Made by a program: the position numbers and the translations under genes | Origin: Moesziomyces globuligerus | Taxonomy: Eukaryota; Basidiomycota; Ustilaginomycetes; Ustilaginales; Ustilaginaceae | DNA: 64,000 bases | Direction: 5' to 3' | Assembly: GCA_030849465.1 (NCBI GenBank) | Contig: JARVLF010000010.1 | Location: 806,001 to 870,000, forward strand | Notes under the pieces: generated by a model | Told to the model about the DNA's origin: nothing | Seen by the model: the letters and a program-made list of their open reading frames with translations, nothing else | Databases searched by the model: none | In this document: one piece after another, positions 18,475 through 28,209 of the stretch | Layout of the letters: the number at the start of each line of letters is the position of its first letter | Numbering within the stretch: the stretch's first letter is position 1

Positions 18475-20553
18475 ATGCGCACCGTCCTCGGGCAGACGCT
18501 CCATGTCGTCGGCGCCGCTGTTCTCTGGACCGATGCGGCCGCCAACCTCATCCTCCATCCTTTGTTCGCCCGCAGCGCGGCCATCTCTGTCGCATTCGTC
18601 ATCCTGGGCATTTTGATGCTGCTGGCTGGACCCGCCCTTCCTCGAACCCGGTTGACGCCGTGTCGGACCTCGTTCTTCCGCTCGAATCTGGCCAAGTCGG
18701 CCACGTTTCTGCTCGCTGCAGCCGTGCTGGAGGATGATCTCAAAAGCCTCCCTTGCGACATTCACAGTCCGGAAGCATCCGCTGCACTCTCTACCAACAC
18801 CTTCAAGCCGAATCCTGCATCTGCGTCTGGCAGCAGGGCAGTGCCGAAGCCTCCGCAGCTCAAGACTTTTGGCACGGCTCACTACCTTGTTGCCTCGCTG
18901 GCACCGCGTTGCGTTCCACTCCCGGGTCCACCCGTACAGGGCGCATCCAGCACAGCATGGGTCAGCACATCGACCAACCAGGCGAGCCTGAAGCTCATGC
19001 TCGCCTGCGTCTCGAGCACGCTCTCGATCGCGCTCCTCTTCTTCCTGATCAGCGCGGTGCAGAGGGCCAGACGCTCCTGCGCCTCGCCGGGGAAAGGAGG
19101 CCGTGACCTCGGAGAAGACGTGCGAGAGCTCAGGACGCTCGAGGACGCAACCGCCCAGGACAGAGCATCTCGTTTGACCGTCGGCACCGCTCGTTTGACC
19201 ACGGACGATGCCATTTCTTGTCTCAAGTCGGCCGACCTGCACGGAGCAGTGGATGCTGTCAAGTGGCGATTTGCCAATACGAATCCGTCCGGCCGCTCAC
19301 ACGATGGGGACAGCGGTGCAGTGCGCCTGTCGGTACCGTTATCGCGCTACGAAGATGCTGGCTCGAACCTCAGCTGCGTCGGTGAGAGCTATCCGATGAC
19401 CAGTCCGATACCCGACCCATCCGTCGGCGTGGACCGCGGGCAGAGAGGCTCGACCACACGTGTCTCGGTCCGACATGCACCTCTGCTTCTGACCCCGCCT
19501 CTTCCGGTGGTTTCGGCCGCGAGCTCGCCATCGCTCACGAGTGATCCAGCCTTGCCCGGGTACGGGTACGCACAGGGCTACGGCGGGACGGTCGACTTTG
19601 CTTCCGGGTGCATCATGCACCAGCCGATCTTTTCGCAAAAGAAGAAGAAGGCCATCACGGCTCCGCACGATGGATTCCCGACGCTGCTGCCTCCCGACTT
19701 CTCGCGTCAGTCGTTCCAGAGCCTTCCTGGTCTGTCGCCTCGGAGGAAGGTCAAGAGCGTTCCGCACGTCACGTCCAAGTCCGACGGACAGCTCCAGGCC
19801 AAAACCCGCCACGCCTCGGTCAGGAATGGCAGAGGAGGAGCGAGGAGCAGCGAGCTGAACCTGACTGCCGCAACATCACGCAAAGAGGAAGGCTCACGAA
19901 GGGGCAACGAGCCGGAGCGGCCGAGCACACCGATGCCCGCGTCGGTGCGCGCAGGTGCCGACCTGGATCGGACGCCGCGAGGTGCTAACGAATCTGCCCT
20001 GCCACCGGGTCTGGTGTCGAGTGCAGAACGTACTGGCTATGCGCCGAAAGACCGACGTGGAAAGGCGTTGAAGCGCGAGACGACCAAGCCGCACCTGCGG
20101 CCGGCGCACTGGGAGCGGCGCCTCGACACGGCTGAATCGGCGCGGTCGGGCTGCTCGGCGCTGCCACCGACGGGGCGGGCTCCGACCTCGCGTCCGGGGA
20201 CGGCGACATCCGCACGATCCGCCAAGTCGGTCAGCTCGCTGCGGCTGGTCAAGCAGAGCCTCTTTGCGGCGCTCGACCTGCGGCTCGGCGCGCGCACGAG
20301 CGTCGTCAGCCACGATGCATCGTGCGGCGCCGCATCCGCAGGCTCGTACGACTCGCAGGACTGCTGCAGCGCTGGCACGTTCGGAGACGGTGTCGCCGGC
20401 GACTCGCCGCTCTCGACGCCCAAGCTAAACTTCCCGCGCTTGCCCGCCGTCCACCCGGCCGCGCACAACGGCCTCCCTCCCTCTCCCCAGTCGCCTCCGC
20501 CCACCTCGCCCACCCCGGCCCAAGTCCCAAGCACATCGACGAGTGCAACGTGA
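18475..20553 (+). CDS. Unrecognised protein with N-terminal membrane segments
   Basis: 692 aa from the ATG at 18475; the frame is open further upstream but only from a GTG. Hydrophobic segments at about 8-29, 34-53 and 74-86, and a fourth at about 172-195 (LKLMLACVSSTLSIALLFFLISA), give a compact four-pass N-terminal region. This is followed by an RARR basic motif and a long, Ser/Arg/Pro-rich, probably disordered cytoplasmic tail of nearly 500 residues with little repeat structure. The topology resembles MARVEL-like or other four-pass fungal membrane proteins, but no motif supports a family name. Codon bias is weaker than in the housekeeping genes nearby. It may be lineage-specific. Function unknown. 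Confidence 0.7.
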   Translation: MRTVLGQTLHVVGAAVLWTDAAANLILHPLFARSAAISVAFVILGILMLLAGPALPRTRLTPCRTSFFRSNLAKSATFLLAAAVLEDDLKSLPCDIHSPEASAALSTNTFKPNPASASGSRAVPKPPQLKTFGTAHYLVASLAPRCVPLPGPPVQGASSTAWVSTSTNQASLKLMLACVSSTLSIALLFFLISAVQRARRSCASPGKGGRDLGEDVRELRTLEDATAQDRASRLTVGTARLTTDDAISCLKSADLHGAVDAVKWRFANTNPSGRSHDGDSGAVRLSVPLSRYEDAGSNLSCVGESYPMTSPIPDPSVGVDRGQRGSTTRVSVRHAPLLLTPPLPVVSAASSPSLTSDPALPGYGYAQGYGGTVDFASGCIMHQPIFSQKKKKAITAPHDGFPTLLPPDFSRQSFQSLPGLSPRRKVKSVPHVTSKSDGQLQAKTRHASVRNGRGGARSSELNLTAATSRKEEGSRRGNEPERPSTPMPASVRAGADLDRTPRGANESALPPGLVSSAERTGYAPKDRRGKALKRETTKPHLRPAHWERRLDTAESARSGCSALPPTGRAPTSRPGTATSARSAKSVSSLRLVKQSLFAALDLRLGARTSVVSHDASCGAASAGSYDSQDCCSAGTFGDGVAGDSPLSTPKLNFPRLPAVHPAAHNGLPPSPQSPPPTSPTPAQVPSTSTSAT

Positions 20554-20922
20554 AGACTACACAATCGTTTTCTCCGAACCCCACAAAGCTAGATGCGTCC
20601 TAGTTTCCACGCTGTAATGGCGCCTGTGGCTTGGTGAGGTTATGGTGTGGGCGTGCGGGCGAAAGTGCGGAACTCGGCGACGAGGTCGAGTGAGGACTTG
20701 TCGGCGGAAAATGTGGCGATTTTCCAGACGAGGCGTCACGGCGGCGACCTTTCTGACGTGAGCGAAATGTGCCCGACGAGTCGAGTCGCACAGGCTGAAG
20801 GCGCACCTCGCACTGACCTCGGCTCCAACACCTTGTCTTCTCGCACCCACCCTCCTCTCCACCAACCCACACGAGTCGCCTCAGCATCACCCTAGAGCAA
20901 ACCTCTCACTAGATCTACAGCG
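20554..20922. other. Intergenic region / R3H-gene promoter
   Basis: 369 nt between two genes of the same strand. The last 100 nt are pyrimidine-rich, as expected for a leader. No gene is seen. Confidence 0.4.
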
Positions 20923-22572
20923 ATGGACGACGTAGACCAGCAGTTCGAGCTGCACCCCGCCACGATCGACACGGACGGCAACGGAGCTGCTGCCCATGCT
21001 GGCCGCGATGCACCTCGTGACGACAGCAGCAAGCGCGAGGCGGGCGCATCGAAGCCCGTTCGTTCTGGGCCCATCCCCATGTCGATGCCTTCGATCCTGC
21101 GCAATCCAGGCACAGCTCAATCGAACCATCTAGCCTACCTCGTCGACCGACGCAATGGAGGCGCTTCCTCCTCGTACCCGCCCGCCTCGTCGTCGCGCAA
21201 GCCGCGGTCTGCTGCGAAAGAGCAGCTGGGGCGGCGGAAGCAGCGACGCTCCGAGAACGCGCGTCTGCTCTCCAACCCGCACGCGGTGCGACCGACGATC
21301 AAGGACTACCGGCTGCACTCGAACGAGATCCGCTCCACGTTCCCCGCGGCGGGCGCGGGCGGCAAGGCGCACAGCGTGCCCGTGCCGTCGAGCAGCGGAG
21401 TGGGCTATTCGGAGCCGGTGCACGATGCTGCGTCGGCGAGCCAGGGCCACTTTGGCAAGAGCCTGCGCGATGCGCAGCGCGTGCTCAAGCGGCTCGAGGT
21501 GGGCGCGATCTCGGACGCGATGATCCGCGAGCAGCGTGCGGGCGAGCTGGAGCGCTTCATCTGGCTCGTCGACCGCGAGATCCGGACGTGGGCCCAGGAC
21601 GACGTGCACGTCTTCGCCGCCTCGGCTGCGGGGAGTGGCGATCGGAAGGTGGGGAGGGTGCTGTTGGATGCGCAGTTTCGGTTTACGCGGTCTCCGCTGG
21701 ACGAGGACGAGGTCGAGGTGCCTACGGTGGGGCTGGATGCGGTCAGGCCGGGAGAGGGTGGGCAGTTGGTCGAGTTTCAGCGCACGCCCAATGCGCTCGT
21801 TTGGCTCGTGCACGATCCGTTCCTGCGGTTGGTGGTGCACTGCCTCGCGCGCGTCTCGCGCTGCCCCTCGTTCTCCAAGGACGATCCGGGCAGGCCGGGA
21901 CTGAGGTTCACCTGGATCCTCAACCGCAATCCGCTCGCACGCCGCTCGCGCCGCGGTCGTCGCGTCTCGGTCTCGAGCTCGGCCATGTCTGCTACCGCCG
22001 ACGAAGCGCGTGCTGCCGAGCTCGGCACGGGTGTCGAGGTGGTTCGTCCTCGGCTGCACGCGATGCATCTGGCGAGAACCGGCGTGCTGGAAACGCCGCC
22101 CACGACCGACTTTGACTCGCAGACCGAGAGTGAGCTCGGCGCAGAGACCGAGCTCGACACCGACACGGACGCGGTCAGCCTCGCCGACTCGATCCCCGTG
22201 CTCCCCGCCCCGCGACTCGTGACTCGTGCGCCGGAGGAGGAGGAGGAGGGCGAGCAGGGGAGTGAGGAGGATGCGGCTTCCGACCGCGAGCGCGAGGGTG
22301 CCGATCCAGCCGATACCGACGAGGACGAGGCCGAGATCCTTCGCCGAGTCCGTCGCTGGGCCATCGATAGCCACCGCCAACGTGCCGCGCAGCGCTCCGA
22401 CCTCGACAACGCCTCGCCCGATCCACCCGCCGCCGCCACAGCACCGCGACGCTTCGCCTCCACGCGCACCTCGCGCGTCCAAGACCCCGACCAAACACTC
22501 ACTCGCTCCACCATCGCCGAAGACGACGAGCGCGACCAGGACGAGGACTCGGACGATGCTCGCTCGTCCTGA
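20923..22572 (+). CDS. R3H-associated N-terminal domain protein (R3HDM4-like)
   Basis: 549 aa. The conserved part runs from about 75 to 340. RRKQRRSENARLLSNP is the signature of the R3H-associated N-terminal domain, and LVWLVHDPFLRLVVHCLARV lies where an R3H-like nucleic-acid-binding module sits in family members. The C-terminal 200 residues are acidic and Ser/Glu-rich with a short poly-Glu run and look disordered. R3H proteins bind single-stranded nucleic acids, but the role of this family is not established. ATG at 20923, no introns. Its stop lies about 90 nt from the facing stop of the uL6m gene. Confidence 0.7.
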   Translation: MDDVDQQFELHPATIDTDGNGAAAHAGRDAPRDDSSKREAGASKPVRSGPIPMSMPSILRNPGTAQSNHLAYLVDRRNGGASSSYPPASSSRKPRSAAKEQLGRRKQRRSENARLLSNPHAVRPTIKDYRLHSNEIRSTFPAAGAGGKAHSVPVPSSSGVGYSEPVHDAASASQGHFGKSLRDAQRVLKRLEVGAISDAMIREQRAGELERFIWLVDREIRTWAQDDVHVFAASAAGSGDRKVGRVLLDAQFRFTRSPLDEDEVEVPTVGLDAVRPGEGGQLVEFQRTPNALVWLVHDPFLRLVVHCLARVSRCPSFSKDDPGRPGLRFTWILNRNPLARRSRRGRRVSVSSSAMSATADEARAAELGTGVEVVRPRLHAMHLARTGVLETPPTTDFDSQTESELGAETELDTDTDAVSLADSIPVLPAPRLVTRAPEEEEEGEQGSEEDAASDREREGADPADTDEDEAEILRRVRRWAIDSHRQRAAQRSDLDNASPDPPAAATAPRRFASTRTSRVQDPDQTLTRSTIAEDDERDQDEDSDDARSS

Positions 22573-22664
22573 GTCCGTACCGTCGACGCAATGCATGCTT
22601 TTGTTGCAGTGTGTGAGATCTACTACTAGCCAGTGCAGGGAAGAATGAGAAGCGGAGGGACAAT

Positions 22665-23585
22665 TTACTTTTTCTTTGCCGTCTTGATGCGGATGGTTTC
22701 GTCGTCGACAAAGATGCCCTTGCCCTTGTAGGGTTCTGGTTTGCGCCAGGATCGGATCTGGCTAGCAAAGAGGCCTAGCTGTTCCTTGTCTGCGCCCTTG
22801 ATGACGATGCGGTTGGGCTGGGGGATCTGGACCTGGATTCCGTACGGCACAGGGATGAGGACGGGGTGCGAGTAGCCCAGACGGATGTGGAGGCGCATGT
22901 TGCCCTGAGCCTCTGCGGATTTCTTCAACCTGATCTCCCTCTGGACCTCTGCGTGCTTGGCGGCATCCGAGGTGAAGAACGACTTGGATCCTGCGAGGGC
23001 CATGTCGAGTTTGCTCAGACGCGGTAGGGGGTCTGCTTCGATCGAGGCGCGGTAGCCCACGCCGACGAGACGGAGGGAAAAGGTGTGGCCTTCGGTGACG
23101 CCTACGAGTGCATTGTGGAGGAGCGAGCGAGTGAGGCCCCAGGTTCCGCGCTGCTTTTTGCTCTTGTCGTCCTGGATGGCGAGTGAGATGCGAGACGATT
23201 CGGCGATCGTCGCTCCGGAGCCTGTAGCCGCGAGCTGTGCGGCCGAGCTCGAGGCCGAGCCCGTGGAGACGGTGACGCAGTCGTGCAGCGGCACCACCAC
23301 CTCGCCCTTGGGCCCCTTGACGACGGCGGAGCGCGCGTGGCGCAGCGACGGCAGCAGCGGCCGCGACGGATTCGGATGCGGCGGGAACGGGAGGATCTCG
23401 ATGCTCGCCGCCGCCGGCACCTCGAGTGGCGCACTCCCCACGTGCGAGTGTCGTACACTCGGCGCCACCGGCGCAGGCAGAGCGCTGCATCCAGCAGAGA
23501 CGGTGGCGCGAGACGAAGACGAGAGCAGCAGCCCGCCTACCTGCCGAGCCAGGCTCGACGCCGACGTGGATGCGCGTGCGACCAT
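22665..23585 (-). CDS. MRPL6: Mitochondrial large-subunit ribosomal protein uL6
   Basis: 306 aa precursor. The N-terminus (MVARASTSASSLARQ...) is Ser/Ala/Arg-rich without acidic residues, a typical mitochondrial presequence. The two alpha/beta repeats of L6 are visible: VVKGPKGEVVVPL in the first, and GVTEGHTFSLRLVGVGYRA plus the C-terminal hallmark LGYSHPVLIPVP...IVIKGADKEQLGLFASQIRSWRKPEPYKGKGI. A Ser/Ala-rich linker and a Lys-rich segment in the middle are longer than in bacterial L6. ATG at 23585, intronless. It forms part of the mitochondrial 54S subunit near the GTPase-associated region. Confidence 0.93.
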   Translation of the reverse strand: MVARASTSASSLARQVGGLLLSSSSRATVSAGCSALPAPVAPSVRHSHVGSAPLEVPAAASIEILPFPPHPNPSRPLLPSLRHARSAVVKGPKGEVVVPLHDCVTVSTGSASSSAAQLAATGSGATIAESSRISLAIQDDKSKKQRGTWGLTRSLLHNALVGVTEGHTFSLRLVGVGYRASIEADPLPRLSKLDMALAGSKSFFTSDAAKHAEVQREIRLKKSAEAQGNMRLHIRLGYSHPVLIPVPYGIQVQIPQPNRIVIKGADKEQLGLFASQIRSWRKPEPYKGKGIFVDDETIRIKTAKKK

Positions 23586-25272
23586 GGCGCACGATTCCCC
23601 AACAGGAGTGCCAAGTAAAGGTGGACCGGAGCGAGGAGGACCCGGAGAGGAGGACCCGGAGTCGGCGGAGAGAGGCGGGAAGCGAGAGGCTGCGGTGCCT
23701 AGAACGAGCGTATGACAAACGGCGGAGACGGGCTAGGTGGTCGAGGGATGATGCTGGTGGTGATCCGGACGATGAGGACGAGACGCGAGCGGCACTTCTT
23801 CCGACCTTTTTTCTCGCCAATGCATGCAAAGCCTGCATCGGAGCCGCTCGGGCGCTCATCTGCCGATCCGTGGATGCGAGCCGATCCGTCTCGGTCTCTT
23901 TGTTAGAGCTTCACTCTCCACCTTCTTATTCGAAAATGAGGTGGCGAGGTATTCGGATCCGAGCCCGTTTTGAAAGGTACAGTTTTGAAAACCAACTCAC
24001 GTGATGTGCATGGCTCCCTGGCCTGAGTGCGTATATGGCTGGAATGCGAAATTCGCCCCCAGCCCGCCGCACGCTCTCACACTGCAGGCCAGCAGTTGCG
24101 AAATTGCGCCGTGTTCTGTGCTGAAGGTTTTTAGGCCCAGCGCGAATCCAGACAGCAGACAGGCAGCAGACAGGCAGCAAACAGCGATGCGGCGCCAGTG
24201 GCTCGAGAAGGTCGCCAGGCTAACAGAGAGCTCAGCCGGCAGCAGTGGGTGTGACCTCGTCGTCACCGTCCCGAAGCCTGCTTTCGACCACCACCCTTTC
24301 TCCACCTATCCAAACATTCGTCAAGGTTGGTATCGCCTCAGCATCAGTCGGACCGCACAGCACACGACACCACAGCACAGCACGCAGCACGCAGCTCAGC
24401 ACCGTCGAGACAGCACCCGGCGTCCGTCGACCATCAGAACGTCCGCGGTCCAAGGCATCGCCTCGCTCGAGGCAGATTGGATGATGGCCACAGAATCGAC
24501 CGGGCCAGCATCGTCCACCACCGGTTGATAGAGCAGATAGATCCAGAGGATGACCTGTGGATGACCTGTGGATGGGCCGCGGGGATATCGAGATGCAGCA
24601 GAGCAGCAGTCCAAGGCAAAGACGAAGGATAGGCGGCAGGTGGGATAGCAGGAGAGATGGTGGCAGACGCTCTCGGATGGCATGGCGTCTCCGTGCGGGC
24701 GCGGGAACTCGTCCGGGCTGAATCGGTCATCACCGTCGTTGCTGGAGAGACAATCGTCGTGGATGCAGAACGTGGCGCCTTGCGATCCACGCCGTGTCGC
24801 CTCGTATTGGCATACAGCTGCTGCATTTGCAAGATCGACAGGAGCATGCACGTTGGGATGAAGCTGGCAGAGTCTCGTTTCTTCGTAGCGCTGCTGCACC
24901 GACACGCTCGACACCTTCCGACGCTCAGCGCGCGCAGTCTCGAGAGACCAGGACGTCTCCTCGCTGGCTGGTGTCCAGTCCACATCTGCATGCATCTGTC
25001 TTGATCCGATCCGTCGACCCGGCTGATGCCTTTGCGTCACCCTGCTTGATCCGCGTCGCCACCGCCTCTTCGCCTCGCCATTCGCCTCGCCATCTGTGTC
25101 CGCGAAACTGTCTTGCGACCACGTCGCTCTTCGACCAACCCTTGCGATCGCGTCACATGGGCCTCGACGCGAGACGCTGTAGACGTGCTGTGCTTTGCGT
25201 CCGACGGTGCTGCGTCGTCGTTTTGTCTGCTTGGAAGCTTTGTACTGACCCTACGCCCCTTTCTAACTTTAG
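23586..25272. other. Divergent region uL6m / eL34 with probable 5'-UTR intron
   Basis: 1.69 kb without a supported protein gene. It contains short direct repeats (CAGACAGGCAG twice at about 24160-24182; GATGACCTGTG twice near 24548-24570). Close to the eL34 start, a branch-point-like CTAAC and TTTAG lie immediately before the ATG at 25273. The 3' part of this region is therefore probably a 5'-UTR intron whose donor I could not fix. Confidence 0.45.
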
Positions 25273-25611
25273 ATGGCTGAGCGTGTCACTCTCCGCAAGC
25301 GCAACCCGTACAACACCAAGTCTTCCCGCCGTGCGGTGGTCAAGACGCCCGGTGGCCACCTGCGCTACCAGCACCTCAAGAAGCGCGGAACGGTGCCCAA
25401 GTGCGGTGACTGCCACTCGGACCTTTCGGGTATCAAGGCGCACCGTCCTCGCGAATACGCCACCATCTCGAAGCGTCAGAAGAGCGTCTCGCGCGCCTAC
25501 GGCGGCTCGCGCTGCTCGTCGTGCGTCCGCACCCGCATCATCCGCGCCTTCCTCGTCGAGGAGGCCAAGATCGTGAAGAACGTCCTCAAGGCTCAGGCCA
25601 AGACCAAGTAA
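25273..25611 (+). CDS. RPL34: 60S ribosomal protein eL34
   Basis: 112 aa component of the cytosolic large ribosomal subunit. It is highly basic, with the N-terminal RVTLRKRNPYNTKSSRR and two Cys pairs (Cys44/47 in CGDC, Cys81/84 in CSSC) that form the eL34 zinc site. Length matches yeast and animal eL34. Strong codon bias fits high expression. The ATG follows directly on TTCTAACTTTAG, a branch point plus 3' splice acceptor, so a leader intron probably ends exactly at the start codon. Ribosomal-protein genes in fungi often carry such introns. Confidence 0.95.
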   Translation: MAERVTLRKRNPYNTKSSRRAVVKTPGGHLRYQHLKKRGTVPKCGDCHSDLSGIKAHRPREYATISKRQKSVSRAYGGSRCSSCVRTRIIRAFLVEEAKIVKNVLKAQAKTK

Positions 25612-26898
25612 AGGCGCTCGCACAGCTACGCCTTGGTTTCGTCGCAACTTGTTCTTTTCCATCATCATCATACACACCCAAAAATTTCTGACGTCGGATC
25701 CTCAGATCGGTGCAACAGGCCCTGTTCTACAAGAACGGTGACGTCGCGGGTCAGGATGTCAATACTCTCTGCAATCCCATGCCCACCCACCTGTACCATT
25801 TTCCTTCCGAGCAGATCGCCTCGTGTGGCCGTGTGTGTGCGGCATCGTCGAGCGCTGTTGAGCCACCGACTCATGCGGACCGGGTATGCGGAGTTGGATG
25901 AGAGAGGTGTGTGAAGAGTTGGACGAATCGGGGAAGGAGCCCGATGTACGAATCAGATTCGGCGACTTCTTTCAGTGTTGCTTGATCTCAGGCGAAAGCT
26001 TGGTTCGGGTTCAGAGCGTTGTTCGGTGGGTTGTACGTGGTGGGCGGGGGGTGTTGGGTTTTTGGCTCGGGTCGTTTTCTTTGGCTGAGTCTGCGCCAAG
26101 GCGGAGGGCCGATTGCACCCGTGCGCGTTGGATATGCGCGCAACGAGAATTTCCCGGGATCCCTTCTCACACCTAACCGCCATGGGTGGATGGCGTTGGA
26201 CAAGGCTGATTCGATCCCGGAGCCTTTAGCCCACGCAAAGACGTCATGTTGAACAACATCCTTGACCGGATTGCAAACCCACCCGAGCTGATCCACAACC
26301 AAACCACCCCCGACCTAACCCGCAAGTGGTCATTCCACGCCGTTTCGTCGTATCGCTTCATGCAAGCCTGAATGCAGACATGTGTGTGTCTTGGCAGTCG
26401 CATCCACGCCAGATCCACGGAGATGAGAGTCGCATGTAAGATCAAGGTCAGGATCCAAAAAAAAAGAAAAAGGAGAGAAATCGCCCTGCCAAGTCGCCTA
26501 GCCAATCCCGTGGAGATGAATCCAAAGATCATCATCAGCTGCTCAAGCGAGCGCATGCAGGGTTCAGTCCTCGCTCGGCTTCGGCTCGGCTCGGACACTT
26601 TCCTGGCCGCTCATGGCGTACACTCAAGTCCCATGATCCATCGTGGCTCGTGCCACACCCGGTGCTACCCCCTGCAAACAACAGCCACCGCCCCGGTCGT
26701 CACCGACACACCGACACACCCACACGCTCCCCTTGACAGCCTCGTCGGACCGCCACAGTCCTACATATACCCGCCTCGCCCCGACCGCAGCGCCTCCATC
26801 GCCTCACCAACAAACCCTCCAAGCATACAGCTCCCACCCCCCACCCCTACCACCTCTACCACCACATCCATACGCAACCCATCTCCCGCATCGTAGCC
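25612..26898. other. Intergenic region eL34 to alternative oxidase
   Basis: 1.29 kb with no supported gene. An A-rich run lies near 26455-26470. A CATATA element at about 26764, followed by a C-rich leader of about 130 nt, precedes the AOX ATG and is the likely core promoter. Confidence 0.4.
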
Positions 26899-28209
26899 AT
26901 GGTCGGCATCGGCGCTGGATCTTCGCTGCTGGGCGTCGCACGCGCCGGATCGTCCGGACGCATCCTCGCCTCGATGCACGCCCTCCCGCTCCTCGCCACG
27001 GCTGGCCCTTCGAATCTACCAGCCAGGCGCGGCTTTGCCACAACGCCCCGCACGGCCGGCCAGGTCTCGGCACCCGCACGCAAGCCCGTCCAGGCCAAAG
27101 ACAGGCACGACCGTCCCGGCCTCAAGCATCCGGACGGCAGCTACCTCCTCTTCCATCCGATCTACTCGGAGCACGAGCTCGACTCGGTCAAGGTCGTCTT
27201 CCGCCAGAGCAAGACCGTGGGCGACAGGATCGCGCGCACCATGTGCAACGTCGCGCGCTCCATCTTTGACCTCGCCACGCGCTATCCCGATCACAACGGC
27301 GTCAAGTTCCCGCCGCTCAAGCAGGACGTCGAAAAGACCGTCGGACTCCCCTCGCATCTCTCCGCCCAGGTCCACCGCTTCAAGCACGCCCAAGCCAGCC
27401 AAACCGACGCCAAGGCATCCACCGCTTCCGAGCCCGAGTCCAAGACGGTGGTCAACCACACCAAAGCCGACCTGGACGAGCTCGTCAAGAGCGACGGTGC
27501 CATGACGCTGGCCGAGATGCGCGCCAAGCGCCTCTGCTTCGGTCCGGACGGCTGGCTGAACCGCATCATCTTCCTAGAGACCATCGCCGGCGTGCCGGGC
27601 ATGGTGGCCGCGACGTGCCGCCATCTGCAGAGCCTCCGGCTCATGAAGCGCGACAAGGGCTGGATCCACACCATGCTCGAAGACGCCGAAAACGAACGCA
27701 TGCATCTGCTCACCTTTATGGAGCTCGCCAAGCCCGGCTGGATCGCGCGCACCTTTGCGCTGCTCGCCCAGGGCGTGTTTTACAACTTCTTCTTTGTCTT
27801 TTACCTCGTCTCGCCGCGCATCGCCCACCGATTCGTCGGCGTGCTCGAGGAGGAGGCGGTCATGACCTACTCGTTCATCCTCGACGACCTCAGGGAAGGT
27901 AGGCTGCCAGAGTGGGAGAACGTGCCCGCGCCCGAGATCGCAAAGCAGTACTGGCAGCTCGCCGACGATGCGCTGCTCGTCGATGTCATCCGCGCCGTAA
28001 GAGCCGACGAGGCCACTCATCGACACATCAACCACACCTTTGCCTCGCTCGAGTCCACCGACCCCAATCCGTTTGCGCTCCGAGAACCCCCGGCAAAGAT
28101 GCGCGCAGAGACTTACGGCCTCGAGCGCGACGAGGCGCTCGAATGGGCCCAAGGCAAGGACCTCGCCGATGGCACCAACGCCAAAACCGCAGCCGAAAAG
28201 ACCGCATAA
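26899..28209 (+). CDS. AOX1: Mitochondrial alternative oxidase
   Basis: 436 aa di-iron ubiquinol oxidase of the inner mitochondrial membrane, which bypasses complexes III and IV. The N-terminus (about 1-50, ending ARRGFATTP) is an Arg/Ala/Ser-rich presequence. All iron ligands are present: Glu227 in LETIAG, Glu266 and His269 in NERMHL, Glu318 region in LEEEA, and Glu371/His374 in RADEATH. The two membrane-binding helices are PGMVAATCRHLQSL and the FFFVFYLVSP region. An extra segment of about 50 residues (roughly 150-200, Ala/Ser/Lys/Asp-rich) precedes the catalytic core, and the C-terminal tail is also longer than usual. Ustilago maydis is known to have a functional AOX. Single exon, ATG at 26899. 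Confidence 0.95.
   Translation: MVGIGAGSSLLGVARAGSSGRILASMHALPLLATAGPSNLPARRGFATTPRTAGQVSAPARKPVQAKDRHDRPGLKHPDGSYLLFHPIYSEHELDSVKVVFRQSKTVGDRIARTMCNVARSIFDLATRYPDHNGVKFPPLKQDVEKTVGLPSHLSAQVHRFKHAQASQTDAKASTASEPESKTVVNHTKADLDELVKSDGAMTLAEMRAKRLCFGPDGWLNRIIFLETIAGVPGMVAATCRHLQSLRLMKRDKGWIHTMLEDAENERMHLLTFMELAKPGWIARTFALLAQGVFYNFFFVFYLVSPRIAHRFVGVLEEEAVMTYSFILDDLREGRLPEWENVPAPEIAKQYWQLADDALLVDVIRAVRADEATHRHINHTFASLESTDPNPFALREPPAKMRAETYGLERDEALEWAQGKDLADGTNAKTAAEKTA

Noticed and set aside
21130..22596. 488-codon minus-strand frame
   Set aside because: Antisense of the R3H-associated gene, with low-complexity Arg-rich translation.
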